From positions 62,001-126,000 of the forward strand of contig NZ_AAEW02000009.1 in assembly GCF_000167355.1 (NCBI RefSeq): DNA of 64,000 nt. The letters are read 5' to 3'. Under the pieces are notes generated by a model, which made no database searches, was not told the origin of the DNA, and saw only the letters and a program-made list of their open reading frames with translations. This document shows, one piece after another, positions 10,082 to 20,113 of the stretch. Every line of letters starts with the position of its first letter. Within the stretch, counting starts at the first letter, position 1. Origin of the DNA: Desulfuromonas acetoxidans DSM 684. GTDB taxonomy: Bacteria > Desulfobacterota > Desulfuromonadia > Desulfuromonadales > Desulfuromonadaceae. The translations under genes were made by a program, and so were the position numbers.

Positions 10082-12583
10082 ATGCTCTCTCAGCAAAATA
10101 AAGTCAGCGTCAATATAGAAAATGAAATGCGTAAGTCCTATATGGACTACGCAATGAGTGTCATTATCGGTCGAGCATTACCCGATATTCGCGATGGTCT
10201 TAAGCCTGTTCACCGTCGCGTCTTGTTCGCGATGCATGAACTCGGCAATGAGTATAATAAACCGTATAAAAAATCAGCACGTGTTGTTGGTGATGTTATT
10301 GGTAAATACCATCCCCATGGTGACAGTGCTGTCTATGACACTATCGTCCGTATGGCGCAAAGTTTTTCCATGAGGAATCCTCTGGTTGATGGTCAGGGAA
10401 ACTTTGGTTCTATTGATGGTGATTCAGCGGCTGCTATGCGTTATACGGAAGTTCGGATGGCAAAACTGTCACACGAACTTTTAGCTGACATTGAAAAGGA
10501 AACGGTTGATTTCGGTCCTAACTACGATGATTCTCTTTCCGAACCTATTGTTTTACCCTGTAAATTTCCAAATCTTTTGGTTAATGGTTCTGAAGGTATT
10601 GCCGTCGGCATGGCAACAAAGATTCCTCCCCATAACCTTGGTGAGGTGATCAATGGCCTGGTTTCTATTATCGATGATCCAACTCTTACTTTTGAGGATC
10701 TAATTCAGATTATTCCTGGACCGGATTTTCCTACTGCCGGATTTATTCTAGGGCACGAAGATGTTCAGGAAGCCTATCGAACGGGGCGTGGCATCATTCA
10801 GATGCGGGCTAAGGCGATGGTTGAAATCGATCGCCGTACCAGTCGGGAAAGCATTGTCATCAATGAAATTCCTTACCAGGTCAATAAAGCTAAATTGATC
10901 GAAAAGATCGCTAACCTGATTAAAGAGAAAAAAATAGAAGGTATCTCTGACCTGCGCGACGAGTCAGATCGTGATGGCATGCGGATTGTTATCGATCTGA
11001 AAAGGGAAGCAGTGGCCGGCGTTGTTCTCAATCAGCTCTATAAAATGACGGCGATGCAGAGTTCTTTCGGTATCATTATGTTGGCGATTGTCGGAGGACA
11101 ACCGAAGATTCTGACGCTTCGAGAGGTTCTCGATCAATTTATCGACCATCGTAAGGAGATTGTCACCCGCCGTTGTGTTTTTGAACTGAAAAAGGCCGAA
11201 GCGCGTGCGCATATTCTTGAAGGTCTTAAAATTGCGCTGGAAAATCTGGACGAATTGATCCAGATCATCAAAACATCGGCCAATTCTCAAGAAGCCAAAG
11301 CGCGATTAATTGAACGATTTACTTTCAGTGATATTCAGGCTCAGGCGATCCTGGATATGCGGTTGCATCGTTTGACCGGTCTGGAGCGGGATAAAATCAT
11401 CAACGAGTACAATGAGGTGCTCGCTCAAATTGCCCGTCTTAAAGAGATTCTCGGCAGTGAAGTAGAGATTTTGAAAATTATCCGTGCCGAATTGATCGAA
11501 GTTAAGGAAAATTATGACGATCCTCGCCGTACAGAAATTATCGCTAAAACCAAAGATCTGTCCATTGAAGATCTGATTGTTGAAGAGGATATGGTGGTCA
11601 CGGTTTCCCACTCCGGTTATATCAAACGGAATGCCGTGTCACTCTACCGCTCGCAACGACGTGGCGGAAAAGGGAAAACCGGGATGCGACCCAAAGAGGA
11701 GGATTTTGTTGAGAAACTCTTCATCGCCTCGACCCATTCCTATATTCTCGTTTTCACTGATCAAGGAAAAGTCTACTGGTTAAAAGTCCATGAGATTCCG
11801 CAAGGCGGTCGCGCTGCACGAGGTAAAGCGATTGTCAACCTGCTGCAACTGGCTCCGGAAGAGCGGGTCATGACCATTTTGCCGGTGAAGGAATTTGTCG
11901 AAGATAAATATATTATCGCTGCAACGAAAAACGGTGTGGTCAAGAAAACAGAGCTAATGGCCTATGCTAATCCCCGCCAAGGCGGCATCATCTCCATGAC
12001 GATTGACGAAGGTGATTCACTGGTTGCCACCCGGATTACCGACGGAAGCATGGATGTTCTTCTTGCCAGCCACCATGGTAAATCGATCCGCTTTGCCGAA
12101 ACGGATGTACGTCCTATGGGACGTACGGCACGAGGTGTTCGTGGTATGCAGTTGGAAGGTGATGACACGATTATCGGTATGGAGGTGGTCAATGACAATA
12201 CCTCTGCATCACTGGTCAGTGTGACTGAAAACGGTTATGGTAAACGCACTAACCTCAGTGAATACCGCGTACAAAGCCGTAGTGGTAAAGGTATCATCAC
12301 CATTAAAACATCCGATCGAAATGGTTACGTTGTCGATATTAAACTGGTAACCGATGAAGAAGATCTGATGTTCATTACCGACCGGGGCAAGATTCTGCGC
12401 ACCCGTGTTGGCTCACTGTCGATTATCGGGCGCAATACTCAGGGGGTCCGATTGATGGTTTTGGAAGATGATGAACGGATCGTAGCTGTTGCAAAATTAG
12501 CGGAAAAAGAGGAAGAGTTACCTCAAGAATTGATTGAGAACGACTCTGAGGAAGAACCCGCTGCTGATCAAGAGGACGAATAA
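10082..12583 (+). CDS. gyrA: DNA gyrase subunit A
   Basis: GyrA carries the breakage-reunion activity of gyrase. The protein begins with a normal N-terminus followed by [20 protein letters not shown]. The winged-helix domain contains the quinolone-determining region [13 protein letters not shown] and the catalytic Tyr in [10 protein letters not shown]. The C-terminal beta-pinwheel contains the GyrA-box QRRGGKGK (11.66 kb) and repeats such as RGVRGMQLE and TQGVRLMVL. The tail is acidic ([16 protein letters not shown]-like). It lies 23 bases after gyrB. Codon use here is far less AT-biased than in dnaA-recF. Confidence 0.97.
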   Translation: MLSQQNKVSVNIENEMRKSYMDYAMSVIIGRALPDIRDGLKPVHRRVLFAMHELGNEYNKPYKKSARVVGDVIGKYHPHGDSAVYDTIVRMAQSFSMRNPLVDGQGNFGSIDGDSAAAMRYTEVRMAKLSHELLADIEKETVDFGPNYDDSLSEPIVLPCKFPNLLVNGSEGIAVGMATKIPPHNLGEVINGLVSIIDDPTLTFEDLIQIIPGPDFPTAGFILGHEDVQEAYRTGRGIIQMRAKAMVEIDRRTSRESIVINEIPYQVNKAKLIEKIANLIKEKKIEGISDLRDESDRDGMRIVIDLKREAVAGVVLNQLYKMTAMQSSFGIIMLAIVGGQPKILTLREVLDQFIDHRKEIVTRRCVFELKKAEARAHILEGLKIALENLDELIQIIKTSANSQEAKARLIERFTFSDIQAQAILDMRLHRLTGLERDKIINEYNEVLAQIARLKEILGSEVEILKIIRAELIEVKENYDDPRRTEIIAKTKDLSIEDLIVEEDMVVTVSHSGYIKRNAVSLYRSQRRGGKGKTGMRPKEEDFVEKLFIASTHSYILVFTDQGKVYWLKVHEIPQGGRAARGKAIVNLLQLAPEERVMTILPVKEFVEDKYIIAATKNGVVKKTELMAYANPRQGGIISMTIDEGDSLVATRITDGSMDVLLASHHGKSIRFAETDVRPMGRTARGVRGMQLEGDDTIIGMEVVNDNTSASLVSVTENGYGKRTNLSEYRVQSRSGKGIITIKTSDRNGYVVDIKLVTDEEDLMFITDRGKILRTRVGSLSIIGRNTQGVRLMVLEDDERIVAVAKLAEKEEELPQELIENDSEEEPAADQEDE

Positions 12584-12585
12584 CA

Positions 12586-13590
12586 GTGGTTAAGCAGATT
12601 AGTGTCATCGGTGCTGGAAGTTGGGGGACCAGCTTAGCTAACCTGTTGGCAAAAAAGGGTCATCAGGTCACTTTGTGGGCCTATGAAGCAGACCTTGTCG
12701 CCCGGATGCAGCAGACGCATATTAATGATCTGTATCTTCCGGAGATAAAACTGTCGAATAATCTCTCTTTCACCAATGAGATTGGCTTGGCTGCAGAAAA
12801 AGAGGTTGTCCTGTTTGTGCCGCCATCACAGGCCATGCGGGTCGTTTTATCCTCATGTGTGGATCATTTGTCGTCTGAGGCACTGATCATTTCAGCATCC
12901 AAAGGGATTGAAAACAAGACACTGTGTCCCATGTCCGACATTTTTGATGAATTGCTGCCAGACGGTTTGAAAAATCGCACGGCCTACCTGTCTGGACCCA
13001 CTTTTGCTAAAGAGGTGGCTCTTGAGCAACCCTCTGCCGTTGTCGCTGCGGCACATGACCAGTCGATTGCTCAGCTGGCGCAGATCGTGTTTAACACGGA
13101 TTATTTTCGGGTCTATACCAACGATGATGTCATTGGTGTTGAACTCGGCGGGGCGATTAAAAATGTGATCGCTTTGGCCGCAGGTGTTTGTGACGGACTT
13201 AACTACGGTTATAATACCCGCGCTGCACTGATTACCAGAGGCTTGGCTGAAATGAAACGGCTTGGTCTGGCCATGGGGGCCAAAGCCGAAACCTTTGCCG
13301 GTCTGGCAGGTATGGGTGATCTGGTGTTGACCTGTACCGGAGATCTCTCCCGAAACCGCACGGTTGGTGTGGAATTGGGTAAAGGGCGTAAACTCAACGA
13401 AATTCTGTCTGAAATGACGATGATTGCTGAGGGGGTTAAAACAACTCTGTCGACCTTTGAACTGGCGAAAAAAATCAAAGTGGAAGTTCCCATTGTCGAA
13501 CAGATGTATGCCATTCTCTATGAAGAAAAAGATCCGCGCCAGGCTGTGGTTGAACTGATGCAGCGTGAACTTAAATCGGAGTATGTGTGA
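12586..13590 (+). CDS. gpsA: glycerol-3-phosphate dehydrogenase [NAD(P)+]
   Basis: GpsA reduces dihydroxyacetone phosphate to sn-glycerol-3-phosphate for phospholipid synthesis. The Rossmann motif [13 protein letters not shown] is at the N-terminus, [10 protein letters not shown] in the middle, and the signature [20 protein letters not shown] with catalytic Lys follows. Length (334 aa) is normal. The start is a GTG two bases after the gyrA stop, with GAGGACGAA upstream inside gyrA, implying cotranscription with gyrA. Confidence 0.95.
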   Translation: MVKQISVIGAGSWGTSLANLLAKKGHQVTLWAYEADLVARMQQTHINDLYLPEIKLSNNLSFTNEIGLAAEKEVVLFVPPSQAMRVVLSSCVDHLSSEALIISASKGIENKTLCPMSDIFDELLPDGLKNRTAYLSGPTFAKEVALEQPSAVVAAAHDQSIAQLAQIVFNTDYFRVYTNDDVIGVELGGAIKNVIALAAGVCDGLNYGYNTRAALITRGLAEMKRLGLAMGAKAETFAGLAGMGDLVLTCTGDLSRNRTVGVELGKGRKLNEILSEMTMIAEGVKTTLSTFELAKKIKVEVPIVEQMYAILYEEKDPRQAVVELMQRELKSEYV

Positions 13591-14165
13591 TGATGTTATC
13601 TATCCAAAAAATTGTTTTCATAGCGCTGGCAGTATTGATTCCGACAGTGTGTATGGCCGGACCTCAGGTAAAGATGACAACCAATTACGGACCGATTGTC
13701 ATCGAACTGGATGACACGCATGCGCCAGTATCTACCAACAATTTCCTGCGTTATACTGACGGCGGCTTTTATAACGGGACGATTTTTCATCGTGTTATTC
13801 CCGGCTTTATGATTCAAGGTGGAGGCTTTACCCAAAAAATGGATCGTAAGGTCACCCGCCAACCCATTACCAATGAAGCGACCAATGGCTTGAAAAATAT
13901 GCGTGGAACCATTGCCATGGCGCGAACAGGTCGTGTTGATAGCGCGACAAGCCAGTTTTTTATCAATCTGGTCGACAATGCTTTTCTCGATCATAAAACA
14001 AAAACAGCCCGTGGTTACGGCTATGCTGTTTTCGGAAAAGTGATCGAAGGAATGGATGTTGTTGATAAAATTGCTAAGGTGAAAACAGGCCGAAAAAAAG
14101 GGATGGCGGATGTTCCATCTCAAAGTGTGATTATCGAATCAGTTGAGCGGATAGCAGCACCATAA
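13590..14165 (+). CDS. secreted cyclophilin-type peptidyl-prolyl isomerase
   Basis: A signal peptide (hydrophobic [16 protein letters not shown], cleavage probably after CMA) precedes a compact cyclophilin domain with [26 protein letters not shown] and [10 protein letters not shown]. It should catalyse prolyl isomerisation in the periplasm, like PpiA. The frame extends to a GTG at 13587; the ATG at 13590 overlapping the gpsA stop (TGATG) is more likely, and another ATG follows immediately. Arginine and phenylalanine positions of the active site (FHR, QFF) are intact. Confidence 0.88.
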   Translation: MMLSIQKIVFIALAVLIPTVCMAGPQVKMTTNYGPIVIELDDTHAPVSTNNFLRYTDGGFYNGTIFHRVIPGFMIQGGGFTQKMDRKVTRQPITNEATNGLKNMRGTIAMARTGRVDSATSQFFINLVDNAFLDHKTKTARGYGYAVFGKVIEGMDVVDKIAKVKTGRKKGMADVPSQSVIIESVERIAAP

Positions 14166-14193
14166 ACAGCTCAACGCGGAATAAGGGGCCATT

Positions 14194-14913
14194 ATGACCA
14201 CTATCCGCATCATCTCTTACAACCTGCAGGGCTGCCACGACAGTGGAGCTGTTTTCCAATTGATAGATCATTATCATGCGGATTATGTCGCCCTGCAGAA
14301 TATTCAGGATCTCCCTCACGGTCAGACTCTTGAGGCGTTGGCAGCGTTTTGCGGTATGGATATTGCCAGCCAGGGGGAAACTCGAAACCTGGCATTGCTC
14401 AGTCGCCGACCGGTTAAAATGATCCAGACTTACGATCTCGGCTATGGCGCGGGATGTATGCGTGCTGAATTAATTGCCGATGATAAACGCTGCCTGCTGT
14501 ATAACGTGTGTTTACATGGTGGAGTATATAAGCGCTGGGTGCAGATACGCCGTCTCCACGGCCCCGATCTTCTTAACCACCACCAATTGAGTTTACCAAC
14601 CATCGTCCTCGGTGATTTCCTTGATGTGATCTGGATGGTAGGTTCACTTCGGTTTCACAAACAGATGACCCCACTTTCTCCCCCATTCTATCAGGGAACC
14701 TACCCTGCCTTCTTCCCTCTATTTGCTCGTGACAAAGCCTATGGAAAAAATGGAATCGTTGTTGAGAACAGTTTTGTTGATCGCAGTGAAAGAGCGCGTA
14801 GTGGCAGTCGACATCTGCCGCTGATTATGGACGTGATGATCGTGGATAACCGCATTGCCTTAAAGAATAAAAAAATGTCCAAAGCCGCACCTGCTGGGGT
14901 TTTCAGTGGTTAA
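14194..14913 (+). CDS. endonuclease/exonuclease/phosphatase-fold protein, active site degenerate
   Basis: The 239-aa protein has the outline of the EEP superfamily (exonuclease III, sphingomyelinase, nocturnin): SYNLQG at the N-terminus, ALQNIQDL, NLALLSRRP, LGDFLDV and GSRHLPLIMDV near the end. Several catalytic positions differ from the family. The metal-binding Glu of the LQE motif is Asn, the Asn of GDFN is Leu, and the Asp of the terminal SDH is Arg, while the terminal His remains. I infer a structural or binding role, or altered chemistry. There is no signal peptide. It may be cotranscribed with the cyclophilin gene, 28 bases upstream. Confidence 0.65.
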   Translation: MTTIRIISYNLQGCHDSGAVFQLIDHYHADYVALQNIQDLPHGQTLEALAAFCGMDIASQGETRNLALLSRRPVKMIQTYDLGYGAGCMRAELIADDKRCLLYNVCLHGGVYKRWVQIRRLHGPDLLNHHQLSLPTIVLGDFLDVIWMVGSLRFHKQMTPLSPPFYQGTYPAFFPLFARDKAYGKNGIVVENSFVDRSERARSGSRHLPLIMDVMIVDNRIALKNKKMSKAAPAGVFSG

Positions 14914-14919
14914 AATGTT

Positions 14920-14949
14920 TGTGGATAACATTGTTGATAATGTGGAAAA
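14920..14949 (-). promoter_or_regulatory. tandem DnaA-box cluster
   Basis: Within the 57-base gap before nth lie three same-orientation DnaA-box nonamers. TGTGGATAA (14920-14928) is perfect (reverse complement of TTATCCACA). TGTTGATAA (14932-14940) and TGTGGAAAA (14941-14949) each have one mismatch. The cluster is about 9.4 kb from the dnaA-dnaN spacer. Possible roles are DnaA titration or DnaA control of nth. Confidence 0.65.
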
Positions 14950-14970
14950 GAGAGAGACAGGGGCAGATTT

Positions 14971-15606
14971 GTGACAAAAAAAGAGAAGAAAAAATGGTTT
15001 GAAACCATCATTACTATTCTGGATCAACACTATCCCGAAGCCCAGTGTTCACTGAATTTCTCCAATCCCCTTGAACTGGTAATTGCCACGCTACTTTCCG
15101 CTCAGACAACCGATATACGTGTCAATTTAGTTACCCGAAAACTGTTTGAACGTTATCGTGATGTTCACGCGTATGCTCAAGCCGACATTCACGAAGTGGA
15201 AGAGATTATCCGCAGCATTGGGTGTTATCGGGTTAAAGCAAAACATATCGTGGCCGCTGCTCAATTACTATGTCAGAAATTTTCCGGTCAGGTCCCGGAT
15301 CAATTGGACGATCTGATTCAGTTACCCGGGGTTGGCCGCAAGACCGCCAATGTTGTGCTGAGTAATGCTTTTGATAAGCCGGGATTTCCCGTAGATACGC
15401 ATGTTAAACGGGTTGCGCGTCGGTTAGGATGGACCCGACAGAGCGACCCGGTTAAAATTGAGAGCGAACTGTGTCGCTATGTGGAACCCCCATTATGGGG
15501 ACATACGTCCCATCTGTTGATCTATCACGGCCGTGAGATCTGCAAAGCGCGGTCACCACAGTGTGAACGATGTCCGGTTGAAAACCAGTGTAAAAAGGTT
15601 TTTTAA
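14971..15606 (+). CDS. nth: endonuclease III
   Basis: Nth is a bifunctional DNA glycosylase/AP lyase that removes oxidised pyrimidines. The protein has the helix-hairpin-helix LPGVGRKTANVVLSNAF with catalytic Lys, VDTHVKRVARRLGW with catalytic Asp, and the four-cysteine [4Fe-4S] loop (C-x6-C-x2-C-x5-C) at its C-terminus. The start is a GTG at 14971 after AGGGGC. Length (211 aa) is standard. Three DnaA-box-like nonamers lie just upstream. Confidence 0.96.
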   Translation: MTKKEKKKWFETIITILDQHYPEAQCSLNFSNPLELVIATLLSAQTTDIRVNLVTRKLFERYRDVHAYAQADIHEVEEIIRSIGCYRVKAKHIVAAAQLLCQKFSGQVPDQLDDLIQLPGVGRKTANVVLSNAFDKPGFPVDTHVKRVARRLGWTRQSDPVKIESELCRYVEPPLWGHTSHLLIYHGREICKARSPQCERCPVENQCKKVF

Positions 15607-15630
15607 AGCCTGAAAATACCCTTTAAAACA

Positions 15631-15667
15631 AAAAGCGATGTGCAGAATGATATGCACATCGCTTTTT
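15631..15667. terminator. bidirectional terminator between nth and mrcA
   Basis: There is a perfect 14-bp stem (15631-15644 against 15653-15666) with an eight-base loop. It is flanked by A on the left and T on the right, so it can terminate nth from the left and mrcA from the right. Confidence 0.85.
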
Positions 15668-15701
15668 GTTTTTGAGTTGCTTAGAATTGAAATTTGGAGG
15701 T

Positions 15702-18110
15702 TTAATCCAAGCGAAAGAAATCACGGGCCTGCGGTTTCTTTTCATCCAGCGCGTAGCGGGTCGGCGCGGTACCGGGGGCAAACATCTCAATGACAGATGT
15801 CGGACTGTCTTCCGGTTCCAACAAACCGGTTTTCGGGTCCACCGGATGGAATTCCATGGTATCAGGGACCGTAAAGTTTTTTGCCGGCATCCCGGCCAGA
15901 GTCTGCTTCATAAAATCAACCCAGGCTGGTGCGGCTGCTTTAGAACCGGTTTCATTTTTACCGAGCGGTTTTTCCTGATCATATCCCACCCATGAAATGG
16001 TCACCAGTTGTGGAACATAGCCGACAAACCAGGCATCCTTCAGGTTATTGGTCGTGCCGGTTTTGCCGGCAACCGGGCGATTGAGAGCTTTGGCCCGCCA
16101 CCCCGTACCCCGTTGAACGACGCTCTCAAGCATATTGGTGATCAGACAAGCTGTCTCTTGAGAAATCACCCGTTGACGCTCGAGACGAATCAGTTTCTGA
16201 TCCGCGTCAAGGCCGTTGGGAAAATCGGCGGGATCAATGGATTCGAGTATGCGACCGTTGCGATCAGTAATTTTGGTGATATAGGTCGGTGCGGTTTTGA
16301 TTCCGCCGCTAGCGAAGACCGAATAGGCACTGGCTAACTCGAGAGGTGTCAAAGCGCTGGAACCAAGCGACATGGTCAAGTCACGATTCAGTGGCGAGGT
16401 GATCCCCAACTTATGCAGATAACGCGCGGTGTAATTGATGCCGATATTATTGAGCAATTTGATGGTGATAATGTTGTACGAATGGGTTAGAGCTGTTCGC
16501 AACGAGGTTGGGCCATAAAATTTATTGCCGTAATTTTTCGGTTTCCACTCCTTCTCTTCGCCCTTATTATCGGTTTCTTTGTAAATCAACGGCGTATCGA
16601 GAATAACCGATGCCGGGGTATAGCCTTTATCAAACGCAGCAGCATAAATAAGCGGTTTAATCGCAGAACCCGGCAGTCGTGACGACTGCAGCACCCGATT
16701 AAACTGACTCTTGGCAAAGTCATAGCCACCCACCATGGCTTTGACCGCACCATCCTGAGGATCAAGGGCCAACAGGGCGCCTTGGGCTAGTGGGTACTGA
16801 AACAGGTCAATATCCGTTGGGTGACTCTGTTTAACGCTACGAATTTTCACCTGGATGACTGAACCTATTGGTAACAATGTCTTCTCGTTATTGTTCTTTT
16901 GATCCTGATCCAGAGCGGCAAAAACCTCATACGGGATAACGTCGAACGGTTCAGCCCATTTAAGTTTCTGGCGGGGTAAAACGGCTTCATAAGCACCGAT
17001 GCGGACCACCAGTTGCTGATCGCTTGAATCGACCAGTAAGGCTTCAATCACCTGGCCAGGTTCTAACGGGTTTTCGTTAAGCTCAGCAGTTTGCTGATCA
17101 ACAAATGCCAGTGCATCCTGCTGGTTGAGAACCCGCACCGGACCGCGATAACCCTGACGTCGATCATGACGCTGAAGATTGTCACGCACCGCTTTCTGAG
17201 CCACCTGCTGCATGGACAGGTTCATGGTGGTATAAACCTGTAGCCCGCCGCTATAGAGCAGGTCTCGGCCATAATTTTTTTCAATATAACGGCGCACCTG
17301 CTCACTGAAATAGCCGGTTCCGGCCGCAGAGTTATCACCGCGTGGATGGACCACAAGAGGATCGGTATATGCCTTGTGCGCCTGGTCTGAGGTGATGTAG
17401 CCGTTGGCAATCATCCGTTCGAGAACATAAAGCTGACGATCCTTGGCGCGATTATAGTGGCGATACGGGGAATAACGGCTGGGTGCCTGCGGCAAACCGG
17501 CAAGAACCGTGCACTCGGCCAGATTGAGGTCTTCAACGTTCTTGTCAAAGTAATTTTCCGCAGCGGCCTGAACTCCATACGCACCGTGGCCAAGGTAGAT
17601 CTGGTTAAGGTAGAGATAAAGAATTTCACGTTTGGAAAAGCGCTGTTCCATACGCCAGGCAAGGATCGCTTCTTTAAATTTACGGGAAAACTTCCTTTCC
17701 GGCGTTAATAGAAGACTTTTAGCCACCTGCTGGGTAATGGTACTGCCGCCCTGAACAATGCCGCCGGCTTTGATGTTTTTTAACGCCGCGCGGAAAATGG
17801 AAACCAGATCAATGCCCTGATGATCGAAAAAATTGGCATCCTCAGCAGCGACAAAGGCTTGGATTAACGGTTTGGGCATACGGGTCACGGGTACCACGAT
17901 GCGTCTTTCGCGGTAAAATTCGGCAATGGTTTGCCCATCTTCACTGTACGCACGGGTGATCGCCGGCGGCTGATAATCTTCGAGGGTATCGAATTCAGGC
18001 AGGGAGCTGTTAACGTAAAAATAGGCACCGGCGAGGCCGAAAAAAGCCACAATCCCCAGTGACAAACCCAACAAAAAAACAATTTTAAATATTTTTTTAA
18101 ATAGAGGCAT
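15702..18110 (-). CDS. mrcA: penicillin-binding protein 1A (bifunctional peptidoglycan synthase)
   Basis: The protein is a class A PBP that polymerises and crosslinks peptidoglycan in the periplasm. It has an N-terminal membrane anchor (residues about 8-30); a GT51 transglycosylase with AAEDANFFDHQGID and GGSTITQQVAK; an OB-like insert; and a transpeptidase with SAIK (serine nucleophile, around SRLPGSAIKPL), SYN (THSYNIITIK) and KTGTT. At 802 aa it is of normal size. It lies downstream of glmS, which makes the amino-sugar precursor, but a terminator ends only a few bases before its ATG and the ribosome-binding site is weak. Confidence 0.95.
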   Translation of the reverse strand: MPLFKKIFKIVFLLGLSLGIVAFFGLAGAYFYVNSSLPEFDTLEDYQPPAITRAYSEDGQTIAEFYRERRIVVPVTRMPKPLIQAFVAAEDANFFDHQGIDLVSIFRAALKNIKAGGIVQGGSTITQQVAKSLLLTPERKFSRKFKEAILAWRMEQRFSKREILYLYLNQIYLGHGAYGVQAAAENYFDKNVEDLNLAECTVLAGLPQAPSRYSPYRHYNRAKDRQLYVLERMIANGYITSDQAHKAYTDPLVVHPRGDNSAAGTGYFSEQVRRYIEKNYGRDLLYSGGLQVYTTMNLSMQQVAQKAVRDNLQRHDRRQGYRGPVRVLNQQDALAFVDQQTAELNENPLEPGQVIEALLVDSSDQQLVVRIGAYEAVLPRQKLKWAEPFDVIPYEVFAALDQDQKNNNEKTLLPIGSVIQVKIRSVKQSHPTDIDLFQYPLAQGALLALDPQDGAVKAMVGGYDFAKSQFNRVLQSSRLPGSAIKPLIYAAAFDKGYTPASVILDTPLIYKETDNKGEEKEWKPKNYGNKFYGPTSLRTALTHSYNIITIKLLNNIGINYTARYLHKLGITSPLNRDLTMSLGSSALTPLELASAYSVFASGGIKTAPTYITKITDRNGRILESIDPADFPNGLDADQKLIRLERQRVISQETACLITNMLESVVQRGTGWRAKALNRPVAGKTGTTNNLKDAWFVGYVPQLVTISWVGYDQEKPLGKNETGSKAAAPAWVDFMKQTLAGMPAKNFTVPDTMEFHPVDPKTGLLEPEDSPTSVIEMFAPGTAPTRYALDEKKPQARDFFRLD

Positions 18111-18115
18111 CTTAA

Positions 18116-18141
18116 TAAAAAAGCCGGATGAATCATCCGGC
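18116..18141 (-). terminator. Rho-independent terminator of glmS, directly upstream of mrcA
   Basis: On the minus strand a GC-rich inverted repeat (GCCGGATGA / TCATCCGGC, 18123-18141) is followed by TTTTTT. The mrcA start codon at 18110 lies within about ten bases of the T-tract, leaving no room for a separate promoter between them. Confidence 0.85.
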
Positions 18142-18148
18142 CCCTTGG

Positions 18149-19978
18149 TTATTCCACGGTGACACTTTTCGCCAGATTTCGTGGTTGATCCACATCTGTG
18201 CCTTTAAACACGGCGATGTGATACGAGAGCAGTTGTAAGGGAACCGAGGTGATCACCGGCATCAGATCATCACTGATCGTTGGAACGGCAAAAACAGCGT
18301 CTGAAGCACTGTGCAAATCCGAAGAATCACAGTCACTGATTGAGATTATCTGCCCTCCCCGTGCCCGAACCTCTTCCATATTGGACACCACTTTTTCATA
18401 GGTGTCATTTTTAGGCACCACGACCACCACCGGCAGGTTCTCATCGATCAGGGCAATGGGCCCGTGTTTCATCTCACCGGCAGGATAGCCTTCGGCGTGA
18501 ATATAGGAGATCTCCTTGAGTTTCAGAGCCCCCTCCAGAGCAATAGGATACTGATTGCCACGACCGAGATACAGAAAATCGGATGCGTGCATAAACTGGC
18601 GAGCGACAGATTCGATCTGCTCATCAAGTTCCAGCGCCTGTTCCAGTTTGCGGGGCAATGTCAACAGGGCCTGAATCTGTTCACGGAGTTGTTCACTCGA
18701 CAACATTGTGCGGACACGGCCCAGGTGCAAGGCAAACAGAAATAACGCCACCAGTTGCGTGGTAAACGCTTTGGTTGAAGCGACACCGATCTCCGGTCCG
18801 GCATGGGTATAGATGACACCATCACTTTCCCGGGCAATCGACGATTCAACCACATTACAAATGGCAACGACTTTACCGCCGCGTTCATGGGACTCACGCA
18901 ATGCGGCCAGGGTGTCAGCCGTCTCACCACTCTGGCTGATCACCAGGGTCAAGGTACGCTCATTGACCAATGGCTGGCGGTAACGGAACTCACTGGCAAT
19001 ATCCACCTCAACACTTAACCGGGCCAGTTTTTCGATGAGAAATTTACCCACCAGACCGGCATGCCACGAGGTGCCGCAGGCAACAATATACAGCCGGTCA
19101 AACTGGGCGAGTTGGTCATCGGACAGGTTGAGATCATGCAGCAGAACCCTGTCCTTATCTTCGTTAATGCGCCCGGCAATGGTATCGGCGATGGCGCGCG
19201 GTTGTTCATGAATCTCTTTGAGCATAAAATGGCGATAACCGCCCTTTTCCGCCATCATCGGATTCCAGGTGATGGTTTTCGATTGTTTATCGACCGGCTG
19301 GCCATCGAGGGTGGTGATGGTCATGGCCTCGCGACTGAACACAACCATCTCACCGTCGTTGAGAAAAATCATCTCGCGAGTATGAGACAACATGGCCGGA
19401 ATATCGGAAGCAACGAAGTATTCCCCGACACCCTGGCCGATCACCAGCGGGGAACCGGCCTTGGCGGCAATAAGTTGATCCGGATGAGACTGGCAAATGA
19501 CCGCAATGGCAAAAGCACCACGCAGTTCATGCAGCGCCTGACGAACGGCGGCTTCGAAGTTTTGACTGGCACGATAATGGTGCTCAATCAGGTGGGCGAT
19601 AATCTCGCTGTCGGTTTGTGAATTGAAAACATGGCCCTGGTCGGCAAGGCGTTGCTTAAGGACCAAATAGTTTTCAATGATACCGTTGTGGACAACGACA
19701 AAATCTCCGGAGCGATGGGGGTGAGCATTTTCCTCCGACGGTTTGCCGTGGGTGGCCCAGCGGGTATGGCCGATGCCGAGAGAACCCGTCAAAGGGGTGG
19801 ACTTGAGTTTTTGTTCCAGGTTGGTCAGTTTGCCTTCAGCACGCGAGGTATTCAGTTGACCGTGATCCAGAGTGGCGATGCCTGCAGAGTCATAACCGCG
19901 ATATTCAAGACGACGCAGACCTTCCAGAACAATCTCCACGGCGGGGTTCTGACCGATATAACCGACGATTCCGCACAT
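18149..19978 (-). CDS. glmS: glutamine-fructose-6-phosphate aminotransferase (isomerizing)
   Basis: GlmS makes glucosamine-6-phosphate, the first committed step of UDP-GlcNAc synthesis. The N-terminal Ntn glutaminase has Cys2 (MCGIVGYIG) as nucleophile and [10 protein letters not shown]. Two SIS domains follow, with CGTSWHAG and [13 protein letters not shown] in the first, and it ends with LAKSVTVE. At 609 aa it is full length. The start is preceded by AAGGAG. It follows glmU on the same strand, so two steps of the pathway are neighbours. No glmS ribozyme-like leader was evident in the 135-base spacer. Confidence 0.97.
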   Translation of the reverse strand: MCGIVGYIGQNPAVEIVLEGLRRLEYRGYDSAGIATLDHGQLNTSRAEGKLTNLEQKLKSTPLTGSLGIGHTRWATHGKPSEENAHPHRSGDFVVVHNGIIENYLVLKQRLADQGHVFNSQTDSEIIAHLIEHHYRASQNFEAAVRQALHELRGAFAIAVICQSHPDQLIAAKAGSPLVIGQGVGEYFVASDIPAMLSHTREMIFLNDGEMVVFSREAMTITTLDGQPVDKQSKTITWNPMMAEKGGYRHFMLKEIHEQPRAIADTIAGRINEDKDRVLLHDLNLSDDQLAQFDRLYIVACGTSWHAGLVGKFLIEKLARLSVEVDIASEFRYRQPLVNERTLTLVISQSGETADTLAALRESHERGGKVVAICNVVESSIARESDGVIYTHAGPEIGVASTKAFTTQLVALFLFALHLGRVRTMLSSEQLREQIQALLTLPRKLEQALELDEQIESVARQFMHASDFLYLGRGNQYPIALEGALKLKEISYIHAEGYPAGEMKHGPIALIDENLPVVVVVPKNDTYEKVVSNMEEVRARGGQIISISDCDSSDLHSASDAVFAVPTISDDLMPVITSVPLQLLSYHIAVFKGTDVDQPRNLAKSVTVE

Positions 19979-20053
19979 AAACAGGAATTCTCCTTAACAA
20001 AATAGTGTCACATCCCACTGACGGGATGAATCCATAACGCTGGCTGAAAACAA

Positions 20054-20088
20054 GATGTGCGTCTTATTGATACAATAAAACGCACATC
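20054..20088 (-). terminator. hairpin after glmU
   Basis: The arms GATGTGCGT (20054-20062) and ACGCACATC (20080-20088) extend through a mostly paired TTATT/AATAA segment. On the minus strand the stem is followed by TTGTTTT. It is a likely terminator between glmU and glmS. Confidence 0.7.
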
Positions 20089-20113
20089 AATCTCGTAAAA
20101 ATCGTTCCTAGTC

